A stretch of 56,338 nucleotides of DNA. Origin: a virus. The notes beneath the pieces are model-generated. The model ran no database searches. It was given only the letters and a program-made list of their open reading frames with translations, and had not been told where the DNA came from. The position numbers and the translations under genes are program-made. Positions 7,730-15,210 of the stretch are shown here, one piece after another. Every line of letters starts with the position of its first letter. Within the stretch, counting starts at the first letter, position 1. Location: positions 1 to 56,338 of the IMG/VR virus record IMGVR_UViG_3300017740_002507; one strand, written 5' to 3'.

Positions 7730-7740
7730 TTATATTTATA
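7730..7740 (+). promoter_or_regulatory. Late-type promoter box TTATATTTATA for gp32
   Basis: A one-base variant of the TTAATATTTATA box. A start of transcription 6-10 bases downstream would put the mRNA 5' end at about 7746-7750, exactly where the pseudoknot begins. The box is flanked by an inverted repeat TCGGTGT (7709-7715) / ACACCGA (7744-7750). Confidence 0.5.
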
Positions 7741-7748
7741 TATACACC

Positions 7749-7785
7749 GAGTGTTAATAAGTTTAGCACTCAAAACTTAAACTTA
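7749..7785 (+). promoter_or_regulatory. Pseudoknot-capable leader of the gp32 gene
   Basis: Stem 1 is GAGUGU 7749-7754 with GCACUC 7766-7771 (6 pairs, one U-G). Stem 2 is UAAGUUU 7758-7764 with AAACUUA 7779-7785 (7 pairs). Loop 1 is 3 nt, the inter-stem base is A7765, and loop 3 is 7 nt, a sterically sensible H-type pseudoknot. It is followed by 35 bases of A/T-rich, unstructured leader before ATG 7821. T4 gene 32 mRNA has the same arrangement, which serves translational self-repression. A competing simple 9-bp hairpin (7749-7757/7763-7771) also exists. Confidence 0.6.
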
Positions 7786-7820
7786 AAAAATAAATTAATT
7801 AAAACTAAAAGGTAAAAATC

Positions 7821-8621
7821 ATGGCTTTAGACATTAACGCAATCAGAGGTAGACTGAACAAACTACAAAACACACAAAGGAAATCAGACTCATTATGGAA
7901 ACCAACACCTGGTAAGCACCAAGTGAGAATCGTTCCTTACCAATTCGAAAAAGATAATCCATTCATCGAATTGTACTTTCACTATAACATTAACAACAAA
8001 ACTTATTTATCACCACAATCATTTGGTAGACCAGACCCTATTGTAGAGTTTGCGGATAAACTAAAAAGAATGGGAGATAAAGAAGATTGGAAAGCAGCCA
8101 AGGCTATGGAGCCTAAGTTGAGAACTTTTGTTCCTGTTATCGTAAGAGGAGAAGAAGGTGAAGGAGTTAGATTTTGGGGATTCGGTAAAACTGTATATCA
8201 AGAAATCTTAGGTTACATTGCTGACCCTGATTATGGAGATATTACAGACCCAACAAGTGGTAGAGATTTAACAATCGAGTACAAATCAGCAGAAGAAGCT
8301 GGAACTACTTATCCAACTACTACTATTAGAGTTAAACCAAATGCATCAGCTCTTACTGAGGATGAAGCTAAAGTAACTCAATTTTTAGAATCACAAACTG
8401 AAATTACAGATTTATATTCTGAATTATCTTATGATGAATTAAAATCAGTATTAGAAGGTTGGTTAAACCCAAGTGGAGAAGGTGAGAAAGAAACTGTATC
8501 TCAATCTACCTTATCACAAAGTAAACCGGTTGCACAACCTGCACCAACTACAACAACAGAATCTTCATCGAAGAAAACTGATGATGTAGCGGCTGCATTT
8601 GATGATTTATTTAACAACTAA
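7821..8621 (+). CDS. 32: Single-stranded DNA-binding protein, gp32-like
   Basis: A 266-residue protein with the gp32 layout. A short basic N-terminus (LNKLQNTQRKSDSLWKP) would be the cooperativity and DNA region. The central OB-fold domain spans ~25-185 (VRIVPYQFEKDNPFIELYFHYN.., RFWGFGKTVYQEIL). A disordered Ser/Thr/Gln linker follows, then an acidic tail DDVAAAFDDLFNN for binding replication and recombination partners. It coats ssDNA during replication and recombination and precedes uvsX by 11 bases. Its leader can form a pseudoknot like the T4 gene 32 autoregulatory leader. The T4 zinc-binding cysteine cluster is not evident, as in many distant homologues. Confidence 0.9.
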   Translation: MALDINAIRGRLNKLQNTQRKSDSLWKPTPGKHQVRIVPYQFEKDNPFIELYFHYNINNKTYLSPQSFGRPDPIVEFADKLKRMGDKEDWKAAKAMEPKLRTFVPVIVRGEEGEGVRFWGFGKTVYQEILGYIADPDYGDITDPTSGRDLTIEYKSAEEAGTTYPTTTIRVKPNASALTEDEAKVTQFLESQTEITDLYSELSYDELKSVLEGWLNPSGEGEKETVSQSTLSQSKPVAQPAPTTTTESSSKKTDDVAAAFDDLFNN

Positions 8622-8632
8622 AAACCAATTTA

Positions 8633-9760
8633 ATGGCGAAAAAGAAAGCAAAAGAGCTTGACTTGGCAGATATTCTGGCGGGTGAACTTAACAAACAATC
8701 GAAAGATTCCAAAGTAGCATTTTTTCTTAATGATGATGAAGCTCCTACAAATGTAGATGGGTGGATATCGACTGGATGTGCAATGTTGGATGTGGCTGTC
8801 TCAAATCGTCCTTATGGTGGTTTACCTGTTGGTAGAATAACTGAAATCACAGGATTAGAACAATCAGGAAAATCATTAGTATCAGCACACCTCCTTGCGG
8901 AAACACAGAAACAAGGTGGTGTTGCTGTTCTTATTGATACAGAAACTGCAGTAAGTAGAGAATTTTTAGAAGCAATCGGTGTTGACGTTTCTAAACTTCT
9001 TTATGTTACAGCTGATTCGGTTGAACAAATCTTTGATTTCACAGAAACTATCATTGAGAAAGTTAGAGAAACTTCCAAAGATAAGATAGTAACAATAGTA
9101 GTAGATTCAGTTGCGGCTGCTTCTACAACTAATGAATTAGCGGCAGATTACAAGAAAGATGGATATGCTACTGATAAAGCTATTATTATCTCGAAGGCAA
9201 TGAGAAAGATTACCAATATGATTGGTAGACAGAAAATCTCATTGGTATTTACTAACCAATTAAGACAGAAGATGAATGCTATGTTCGGTGACCCTTGGAC
9301 TACAAGTGGTGGAAAAGCTTTGGCTTTCCATGCATCTGTAAGATTAAGGTTAAAGAATATGGGACAAATCAAGATGAAGGTAAATGGTAAGGATAAGACA
9401 GTTGGTATGAAAGTACGTTGTCAAGTTGTAAAAAACAGAATGGGCCCACCTCTAAGGGCAGCTGATTTTGAAATTTTCTTCGATAGAGGTATTGATAACT
9501 ATGGTTCATGGTTATCTGTAATGAAAGAAAATAAACTAGTAAAACAAGCTGGTGCATGGTATGCATATGTTGATACTGAAACAGGTGAAGAATTCAAATT
9601 TCAATCAAAAGATTTTATTCCTTTGATGGGTGAGAATGAAGAACTTAGAGAACAAATTTATAAAAAGATATGTGAAGAAACAATCTTACAATATAAAGGA
9701 GATACTCTCGATATTGATAATATGGAAATAGATACCAAAGGTGCTGGTATAAACGAGTAA
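8633..9760 (+). CDS. uvsX: UvsX/RecA-like recombinase
   Basis: A 375-residue RecA-superfamily strand-exchange ATPase. Walker A is GLEQSGKS at 74-81. The ATPase core continues with VLIDTETAVSREFLEAIGVD (catalytic Glu region) and a Walker-B-like strand IVTIVVDSVAA. Then come the L1 and L2 DNA-binding loops (FTNQLRQKMNAMFGDPWTTSGGKALAFHASVRLRLK). The C-terminus is acidic. With gp32 immediately upstream it would drive recombination-dependent replication. The length is close to T4 UvsX (about 390). Start ATG 8633 lies 11 bases after gp32. Confidence 0.93.
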   Translation: MAKKKAKELDLADILAGELNKQSKDSKVAFFLNDDEAPTNVDGWISTGCAMLDVAVSNRPYGGLPVGRITEITGLEQSGKSLVSAHLLAETQKQGGVAVLIDTETAVSREFLEAIGVDVSKLLYVTADSVEQIFDFTETIIEKVRETSKDKIVTIVVDSVAAASTTNELAADYKKDGYATDKAIIISKAMRKITNMIGRQKISLVFTNQLRQKMNAMFGDPWTTSGGKALAFHASVRLRLKNMGQIKMKVNGKDKTVGMKVRCQVVKNRMGPPLRAADFEIFFDRGIDNYGSWLSVMKENKLVKQAGAWYAYVDTETGEEFKFQSKDFIPLMGENEELREQIYKKICEETILQYKGDTLDIDNMEIDTKGAGINE

Positions 9761-9764
9761 AACT

Positions 9765-9986
9765 ATGGATGCAAAATTATATGAAATGTTAATGAGTAGT
9801 GCCAAAGCTGATAAAGCAAAGGCTCTACTTTCATTAGAACTATTGGGTTCAAAAGCAGTTGGTATTGGTGACCATTCTACTGAAGATTTCTACAAAAATG
9901 CAGAGGAAGCTCTGATTAAGTTAGTAGATGCAGATGATAGAATAGGAACATTACAAACTTACTTTGACGGAAAAACTGTATTATAA
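9765..9986 (+). CDS. Small protein of unknown function between uvsX and RNase H
   Basis: A 73-residue, mostly helical, acidic protein (MDAKLYEMLMSSAKADKAKALLSLELLG...). I do not recognise a family. It starts 4 bases after uvsX, and its TAA shares one base with the next ATG (TAATG), so it is translationally coupled in the recombination/replication operon. A small accessory factor of UvsX or the exonuclease is conceivable, but nothing in the sequence shows it. Confidence 0.75.
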   Translation: MDAKLYEMLMSSAKADKAKALLSLELLGSKAVGIGDHSTEDFYKNAEEALIKLVDADDRIGTLQTYFDGKTVL

Positions 9987-11041
9987 TGAAAGAACTTTAC
10001 AAGAACATATTAGATTCGGTTGAGACCGATAGAGAAAATAATATCAATAGACACAAGAATTCTCGTGTATTAATTATTGATGGGTTAAATACATTTATCA
10101 GATGTTGGTCATCTATCCCCACTATGAATGAGGATGGAGACCATATTGGTGGTGTAACAGGAGCCCTAAAATCTATTGGATATGCAATTAGGCAAACTCA
10201 ACCATCTCGTGTTGTTGTAGTTTTTGATGGACAGGGTGGTTCTAAAAGAAGAAAAAAAGTATTTAGTGGTTATAAAGCACAAAGAGATAAAAACAAACTC
10301 AGAGTTAACAGACAGTACGCTGATTTGATGAACGATGAGGATGAAAGAGAATCTATGAAAAGACAATTTGTTTGGTTAAACGAAATGTTAGATGGATTAC
10401 CTCTTACAACTATGATATACGATGGTGTTGAAGCCGATGATATCATGGCTTATATAACCACAAATATTTTAAAAGAAGATGAACAGGCGGTGATAATGTC
10501 AACTGATAAGGATTTCCTTCAATTAGTTAATGATACTACAATTGTTTGGTCACCTACTAAAAAGAAAATGTATAATACAAAAATGGTAAAAGAAGAATAT
10601 GGAATAGAATCTAAAAATCTTTTATTATACAGAGTATTAGATGGGGATAAATCAGATAACATACCTGGTGAATATGGGTGTGGAATTAAAACCCTAGTAA
10701 AAAGATTTCCTGAAATTACCGAAGAAAAGAAATTATCAGTAGATGATTTATTAGAATTAGCTGAGGTAAAAGTAGAGGAAACAAAAGGAAAAATAAAAAT
10801 ATACAAAGATATACTTAAATCTAAAAGACAAATCTTACTTAATGAAGATTTAATGCAGTTAGATGATGTTGATATTTCGGGCCAAATTAAAATGAAAACT
10901 TTAGATAGGTTTAACGAACCAATTAAACCATTAAATAAAATGGATTTTATGAAAATATTACTAAAATATAAATCATTGGGTAGTTTTGGTGATATAAATG
11001 ATTGGTTAAAAATAACATTTGGAAATTTAATTACTGATTAA
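9986..11041 (+). CDS. rnh: 5'-3' exonuclease / RNase H (T4 rnh, FEN family)
   Basis: A 351-residue FEN/5' nuclease. RVLIIDGLNTFIRCW at about 28-42 holds the first metal Asp. VVVFDGQGGSKRRKKVFSGYKAQRD (near 73-96) carries the FDG metal ligand and the basic helical arch. GVEADDIMAY (near 148-157) gives the EADD acidic cluster, and IMSTDKDFLQLV (near 171-182) the DKD cluster. RVLDGDKSDNIPG is the H3TH DNA-binding element. It removes RNA primers on the lagging strand. It is coupled to the preceding small gene by TAATG. Confidence 0.92.
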   Translation: MKELYKNILDSVETDRENNINRHKNSRVLIIDGLNTFIRCWSSIPTMNEDGDHIGGVTGALKSIGYAIRQTQPSRVVVVFDGQGGSKRRKKVFSGYKAQRDKNKLRVNRQYADLMNDEDERESMKRQFVWLNEMLDGLPLTTMIYDGVEADDIMAYITTNILKEDEQAVIMSTDKDFLQLVNDTTIVWSPTKKKMYNTKMVKEEYGIESKNLLLYRVLDGDKSDNIPGEYGCGIKTLVKRFPEITEEKKLSVDDLLELAEVKVEETKGKIKIYKDILKSKRQILLNEDLMQLDDVDISGQIKMKTLDRFNEPIKPLNKMDFMKILLKYKSLGSFGDINDWLKITFGNLITD

Positions 11042-11042
11042 T

Positions 11043-11076
11043 TTGGATATTAAAAATAAATTTCGTATATTTGTAT
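11043..11076 (+). promoter_or_regulatory. Bacteroidota-type promoter (TTGG-N-TATATTTG)
   Basis: TTGG at 11043 and TATATTTG at 11066-11073, with 20 bases between. AAATTTCG precedes the -7 box as at sister sites. It drives the gp41 helicase gene at 11096. Downstream of the box there is no clear dyad here. Confidence 0.8.
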
Positions 11077-11095
11077 AAGTTTTAAAAAAGAGTCA

Positions 11096-12460
11096 ATGCA
11101 AGAACAAAAAGTAGATACATTATCAAAATATGGACAATCATTTCAATCGAAGGTTGTATCATCACTTTTGGTTGATGGCAAGTTCTTAGATACTATTTCA
11201 GAAATAACCACTCAAAAGTTCTTTGAGAACGATGCAAACAAGTGGATTGTTTCAGAAATACTTCAGTATCATTCAGAATATAAAAAACCTCCTACACTCG
11301 ATGTATTCAAATCACAATTATCAAAAGTAGATAACGAAGTTTTAAAGAAAACTGTTGTTGAACAACTAAGACACGTTTTTACTAATATTGGTAATGTAGA
11401 TTTAGATTATATAAAGGATGAGTTTAAGAATTTCTGTATTAATCAAAATTTAAAAGGAGTAATCTTACAATCGGTAGATTTATTACAAGCTGGTTCGTAT
11501 GATAGAATAAAAGATTTAGTAGATTCGGCTATGAAGGTTGGTAATGAAACCAACTTAGGTATGGATTATATAGAGGACTTTGATTTAAGAGCCGAAGAAC
11601 TAAATAGAACAACAGTTCCAACTAAATGGGAGCCAATTAATGCACTGATGGATGGTGGATTAGGACCTGGTGAACTTGGAGTAGTTGTAGCACCTTCGGG
11701 TGTAGGAAAAACATGGATTCTCACCGCAATCGGTGCAGAAGCTGTTCGGAAAGGTTTGAGTGTAGTACATTACACAATGGAATTATCAGAGCACTACGTT
11801 GGTGCTAGATATGATACTGTGTTTACACAAATACCTTCCACAGAATTGAAGGAAAAGAAAGAAGAAGTTAAAGCAAAAATTACAAATCTTAATGGGAAAT
11901 TATTGATAAAATATTTTCCTCCAAAGGGTGTTACAGTAAAAAAGTTACAGCAACATATTGAGAAAATGGTTACGTTAGATAACAAACCCGATGTTATCAT
12001 TGTAGATTATGCCGACCTTCTACTCTCCCATTCGAATAAGTCAGACTCTACTTATGCGGAACAAGGAGGGGTTTATATTGACCTTCGTGGAATGAGTGGT
12101 GAATTGGAAATACCAATTTGGACTGCATCTCAGACCAACCGTTCAGCAATTGATTCCGAAGTTATTGAGGCAGATAAGATTGCAGATTCTTATGCAAAAG
12201 TAATGAACGCCGATTTCATTATGAGTTGGAGTAGAAAATCAAAAGATAAACTTAATGATACTGCAAGAGCTCACATTATGAAAAACAGATTCGGACCAGA
12301 TGGAATAACATTTCCTTGTAAGATGAATACCAATACAGGTTACATTGAAGTATATGAAGGAACATCACCAGATGGTGTGATTGCAACAAAACAATCGGCT
12401 AGTGGACAATTAGAAACAAAAAAACTTCTACATAAAAAGTATGTAGAGAATATGGGATAG
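11096..12460 (+). CDS. 41: Replicative DNA helicase, DnaB/gp41-like
   Basis: A 454-residue protein with a DnaB layout: a helical N-terminal domain (~1-150) and a RecA-like motor domain. Walker A is APSGVGKT at about 199-206. HYTMELSEHYVGARYD is motif H2, DVIIVDYADLL is Walker B, and the glutamine motif lies in IPIWTASQTNRSAID. An arginine-rich C-terminal strand (AHIMKNRFGPDG) follows the usual helicase ending. It would unwind DNA at the fork ahead of gp43. No separate primase gene was recognised in this window. It has its own promoter 20 bases upstream. Confidence 0.92.
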   Translation: MQEQKVDTLSKYGQSFQSKVVSSLLVDGKFLDTISEITTQKFFENDANKWIVSEILQYHSEYKKPPTLDVFKSQLSKVDNEVLKKTVVEQLRHVFTNIGNVDLDYIKDEFKNFCINQNLKGVILQSVDLLQAGSYDRIKDLVDSAMKVGNETNLGMDYIEDFDLRAEELNRTTVPTKWEPINALMDGGLGPGELGVVVAPSGVGKTWILTAIGAEAVRKGLSVVHYTMELSEHYVGARYDTVFTQIPSTELKEKKEEVKAKITNLNGKLLIKYFPPKGVTVKKLQQHIEKMVTLDNKPDVIIVDYADLLLSHSNKSDSTYAEQGGVYIDLRGMSGELEIPIWTASQTNRSAIDSEVIEADKIADSYAKVMNADFIMSWSRKSKDKLNDTARAHIMKNRFGPDGITFPCKMNTNTGYIEVYEGTSPDGVIATKQSASGQLETKKLLHKKYVENMG

Positions 12461-13432
12461 ATGAAATTAGTTGTAGCAGATTTAAATAATAGAGGAATTT
12501 ATAGACCATTGGATGAAATCTATGGAGAAGACCAATTAAATGATACAGGATTATGTAATCGTTTATTGTGTTGGGAATTACTAAAAATTATAAATCATAT
12601 ACATGATGATAAATTTGAAGTTATTATTGATATTCAACAAAATCCTGAAACCAATAACTGTTTTGAATTAGAAAATACAACAGTATTAAGAACAGATACA
12701 ATTAACTTTGATGAATACTTACCAATTACTGATGAAATGGTTCAAGATATTGTAAATGGTAAGTTAAAATTAGAAGATAAGAATTATTATACAGATTTTA
12801 CACAAAGACAAATTTCTGATTTCTCATCAAACTATACAAAAAGATTTATTAATAACTTACAGTTTAAGCATAAGGATATAAATAAAGATATAAGAGATAT
12901 TGTTAAGAACAGTATTGGTATTCATATTAGAAGAGGTAGAGGTGTAAAAATAAATAATGGAAATTCAATTGATTTAAATTTATTTGAAGGTTGGAATCAT
13001 GATATACTTTCTGAGTATATTAGATTAAAAGTAAAAGATATGCCAGCTTGGAAATTTTATCAATTTGATTTTATTAAAGATGAAGTTTATTTTGAAAAGA
13101 TAGATTTGATATTAGAAAAAAGTCCAAATCAAAAATTTTATATTTCTCATGATTTACACGATAATGATTTTCAAAGATGGATTGATAGATATCCTGATAA
13201 TTTGATTTTTAAAAATCAATTTTATGATTTATTATCTAGTTGGGAAATTCCATTAGAATTACATACAAAGAACTTTTTAGACCTGTATTGTTTATCTAAT
13301 ACTAGAGAATTATTTAAAACATCATTATCTACATGGAGTGAATTAGCTTGTGATTATACAGGCAAATTTGGGATTGATATTAATTCTACACCTAATAAAA
13401 ATATACTAGATAAGTGTATCAAAAAATTATAA
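12461..13432 (+). CDS. Fucosyltransferase-like glycosyltransferase (GT-B, O-/alpha-1,6-fucosyltransferase style)
   Basis: A 323-residue protein starting at the base after the helicase stop. IGIHIRRGRG near 152-161 matches the H-x-R-R-G/T-D donor motif of fucosyltransferases of the GT10/11/23/65 superfamily, and FKTSLSTWSELACDYTG near 286-302 resembles the C-terminal S-T-x-S-x-x-A element that contacts GDP. Between them is an FYISHDLHDND strand, the place of the usual 'T-D' nucleotide contact. It lies outside the main glycan cassette, inside the replication block, which is odd. The donor GDP-fucose is inferred from the family only. Confidence 0.6.
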   Translation: MKLVVADLNNRGIYRPLDEIYGEDQLNDTGLCNRLLCWELLKIINHIHDDKFEVIIDIQQNPETNNCFELENTTVLRTDTINFDEYLPITDEMVQDIVNGKLKLEDKNYYTDFTQRQISDFSSNYTKRFINNLQFKHKDINKDIRDIVKNSIGIHIRRGRGVKINNGNSIDLNLFEGWNHDILSEYIRLKVKDMPAWKFYQFDFIKDEVYFEKIDLILEKSPNQKFYISHDLHDNDFQRWIDRYPDNLIFKNQFYDLLSSWEIPLELHTKNFLDLYCLSNTRELFKTSLSTWSELACDYTGKFGIDINSTPNKNILDKCIKKL

Positions 13433-13534
13433 CACACATTAAAAAAGAATAACTTAGTATAACAAAATGAAAAAGATAAAAAAATTATGAAAAAAATCAT
13501 TTCGTTTTTCAATATATACTATAATTATAAACAC

Positions 13535-13550
13535 GACCAAATGATTGGTC
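13535..13550 (+). promoter_or_regulatory. Hairpin/dyad in the leader of the Hc1 gene
   Basis: GACCAA-ATGA-TTGGTC is a perfect 6-bp inverted repeat with a four-base loop, 31 bases before ATG 13581. It may be an operator or an RNA hairpin. The remaining 13433-13534 is A/T-rich with short runs of A and holds nothing else convincing. Confidence 0.4.
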
Positions 13551-13580
13551 ACTTCAAAACAATTAATAATTAAATATTTT

Positions 13581-13751
13581 ATGGCAAATTCACAAGAACT
13601 ATTTGAACAGATTAAAGATTTATTCGTTCAATTTGAAACAGAACACAATGGTGGTTCAAAAGCAGCTAAATCAAGAGCAAGAAAAGCAATTGGTGAAGTT
13701 AAGAAACTAGTAACAGATTACAGAAAAGCTTCAGTAGAAGAATCAAAATAA
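13581..13751 (+). CDS. Histone H1-like Hc1-family protein
   Basis: A 56-residue basic protein, MANSQELFEQIKDLFVQ...GGSKAAKSRARKAIGEVKKLVTDYRKASVEESK. This is the pattern of the small Hc1/histone-H1-like proteins common in Bacteroidota: an N-terminal amphipathic helix, then K/R-A-A-x-x-x-A-R-K-A, then L-x-x-x-x-R-K-x-S. I chose ATG 13581 over an upstream TTG at 13545, because the extra 12 residues are not family-like and the TTG lies in a hairpin. It probably condenses or organises DNA. Presence in a phage suggests acquisition from the host. Confidence 0.75.
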   Translation: MANSQELFEQIKDLFVQFETEHNGGSKAAKSRARKAIGEVKKLVTDYRKASVEESK

Positions 13752-13760
13752 TAAGTTACT

Positions 13761-14756
13761 ATGAGCAAACTATTTCAAGAAAGAATTCCATTTAAACCAT
13801 TCGAATACCCAATCTACTATACAGAAGGTTGGTTAAAACAGGCACAAGCATTTTGGTTACATACAGAAATACCGATGCAGGGTGATGTAAAGGATTGGAA
13901 TGAACGTTTAACCCCAGCTGAGAAAAATCTAGTGGGGAATATCTTACTTGGTTTTGCTCAAACTGAATGTGCAGTTTCTGATTATTGGACTAACATGGTT
14001 ACTGATTGGTTTCCGAAACACGAAATCAAACAAATGGCTATGATGTTCGGTTCTCAAGAAACTATTCATGCTACTGCATATTCATACTTAAATGAAACAT
14101 TAGGATTAGATGACTTTTCAGCATTTCTGCACGAACCTGCAGTTGCTGAGAAGTTTGAACTCCTTACTTCAACTACTGCAGAATGGAAACATGAAGATTT
14201 GGCAACAAATCCAAAAGCAAGACAGGAAGTAGGTAGGAGCTTAGCGATATTTTCAGCATTTGCTGAAGGAGTATCGCTCTACTCTTCCTTTGCAGTACTC
14301 TACTCATTCCAAATGAGAAATCTATTAAAAGGTATTGGACAACAAATGAAATGGAGTGTAAGAGATGAATCTCTACATTCTAAGATGGGTTGTCAATTAT
14401 TCAGACATATGTGTGATGAATATCCTGAGTTATTAGATGAATGTAAAGAATCAATTATTGAAGCATCAAGACTAATTGTACAATTAGAAACAAACTTCAT
14501 TGATATGATTTTTGAACAAGGAGATTTGGAAAATCTTGAAAAAGAAGATTTAAAAGAATTCATTAAGGCAAGAACAAATACTAAACTACAAGAATTAGGG
14601 TATGAATCTATTTTTGAATTCGATAAAAACAAAGCAGAAAAATTAGAATGGTTCTATCACTTAACTGGTGGATTAACTCATACTGATTTCTTTGCAGTTA
14701 GACCTACTGATTACAGCAAGGCTAATGAAGGAGAAGATTGGGGAGATTTATTTTAA
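13761..14756 (+). CDS. nrdB: Ribonucleotide reductase class Ia, beta subunit
   Basis: A 331-residue di-iron protein. The ligand motifs of class I beta are all visible: TECAVSDYW, the pair GSQETIHATAYSY with the radical tyrosine four residues after the histidine, AEGVSLYSSFA, and RDESLHSKMG. The C-terminus NEGEDWGDLF is the flexible tail that docks into NrdA. With NrdA at 15211 and thioredoxin at 17022 it makes dNTPs for phage replication. It starts 9 bases after the Hc1 gene. Confidence 0.95.
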   Translation: MSKLFQERIPFKPFEYPIYYTEGWLKQAQAFWLHTEIPMQGDVKDWNERLTPAEKNLVGNILLGFAQTECAVSDYWTNMVTDWFPKHEIKQMAMMFGSQETIHATAYSYLNETLGLDDFSAFLHEPAVAEKFELLTSTTAEWKHEDLATNPKARQEVGRSLAIFSAFAEGVSLYSSFAVLYSFQMRNLLKGIGQQMKWSVRDESLHSKMGCQLFRHMCDEYPELLDECKESIIEASRLIVQLETNFIDMIFEQGDLENLEKEDLKEFIKARTNTKLQELGYESIFEFDKNKAEKLEWFYHLTGGLTHTDFFAVRPTDYSKANEGEDWGDLF

Positions 14757-14765
14757 ACTAAGAGT

Positions 14766-15209
14766 ATGAATGTACTTGAGTATATTTCTAACTCTATAAA
14801 AAGTTGTGCAAAACCTAGTAAAATTCATGGAATTGGGTTATTTGCTTTAACTGATATAGAAAAGGGAGACGAAGTTTTCCCAAAATGGGAAGGTAAAACA
14901 GGTTGGTATAGTGTAAAACTAAAACTGGCAAAAAAACTTCCTGAAGATGTATTACTTTATATACTTCGTTCCTTTGGGAGTGATATTATAGATGATGATT
15001 CTGATGTTAGATTTATATTAACAAAAAATTCTAATTTTTTGTTTACAAACCCAAGGTCTTTAATTAATACTAAAGGCCTTTTAGGTAATATTGATAGTTT
15101 AACTGGTCTTGCAATTAGGAAAATTAAAAAGGGTGAAGAAATTTTAGGAACTTATAGTTTTATAGATGAAAACACCTACAAAGAAAAAATAAAAAAAGAT
15201 TTAATATAA
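14766..15209 (+). CDS. SET-domain protein (lysine methyltransferase-like)
   Basis: A 147-residue minimal SET fold. KIHGIGLFALTDIEKGDEVF (near 19-38) is the SET-N motif G-x-G-L-F-A. RSLINTKGLLGNIDS (near 98-112) takes the place of the N-H-S/C cofactor motif, here N-x-D. IRKIKKGEEILGTYSF (near 118-133) is the SET-C motif ending in the catalytic-type tyrosine. The NH of the usual NHSC motif is not conserved, so activity is uncertain. It is placed exactly between nrdB and nrdA (2 bases before nrdA) and is thus co-expressed with them. The substrate could be a protein lysine. Confidence 0.65.
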   Translation: MNVLEYISNSIKSCAKPSKIHGIGLFALTDIEKGDEVFPKWEGKTGWYSVKLKLAKKLPEDVLLYILRSFGSDIIDDDSDVRFILTKNSNFLFTNPRSLINTKGLLGNIDSLTGLAIRKIKKGEEILGTYSFIDENTYKEKIKKDLI

Positions 15210-15210
15210 A

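Noticed and set aside
7598-7780. 60-residue frame overlapping the end of the DUF1599 gene and the gp32 leader
   Set aside because: It is out of frame with the DUF1599 gene and runs through the gp32 promoter and pseudoknot. Best explained as chance.
13467-13573. Two short frames (7 and 28 residues, coupled by ATGA) in the Hc1 leader
   Set aside because: Composition is that of random A/T-rich DNA, there is no promoter or ribosome site, and the second overlaps a hairpin. Possible leader peptides, but not supported.
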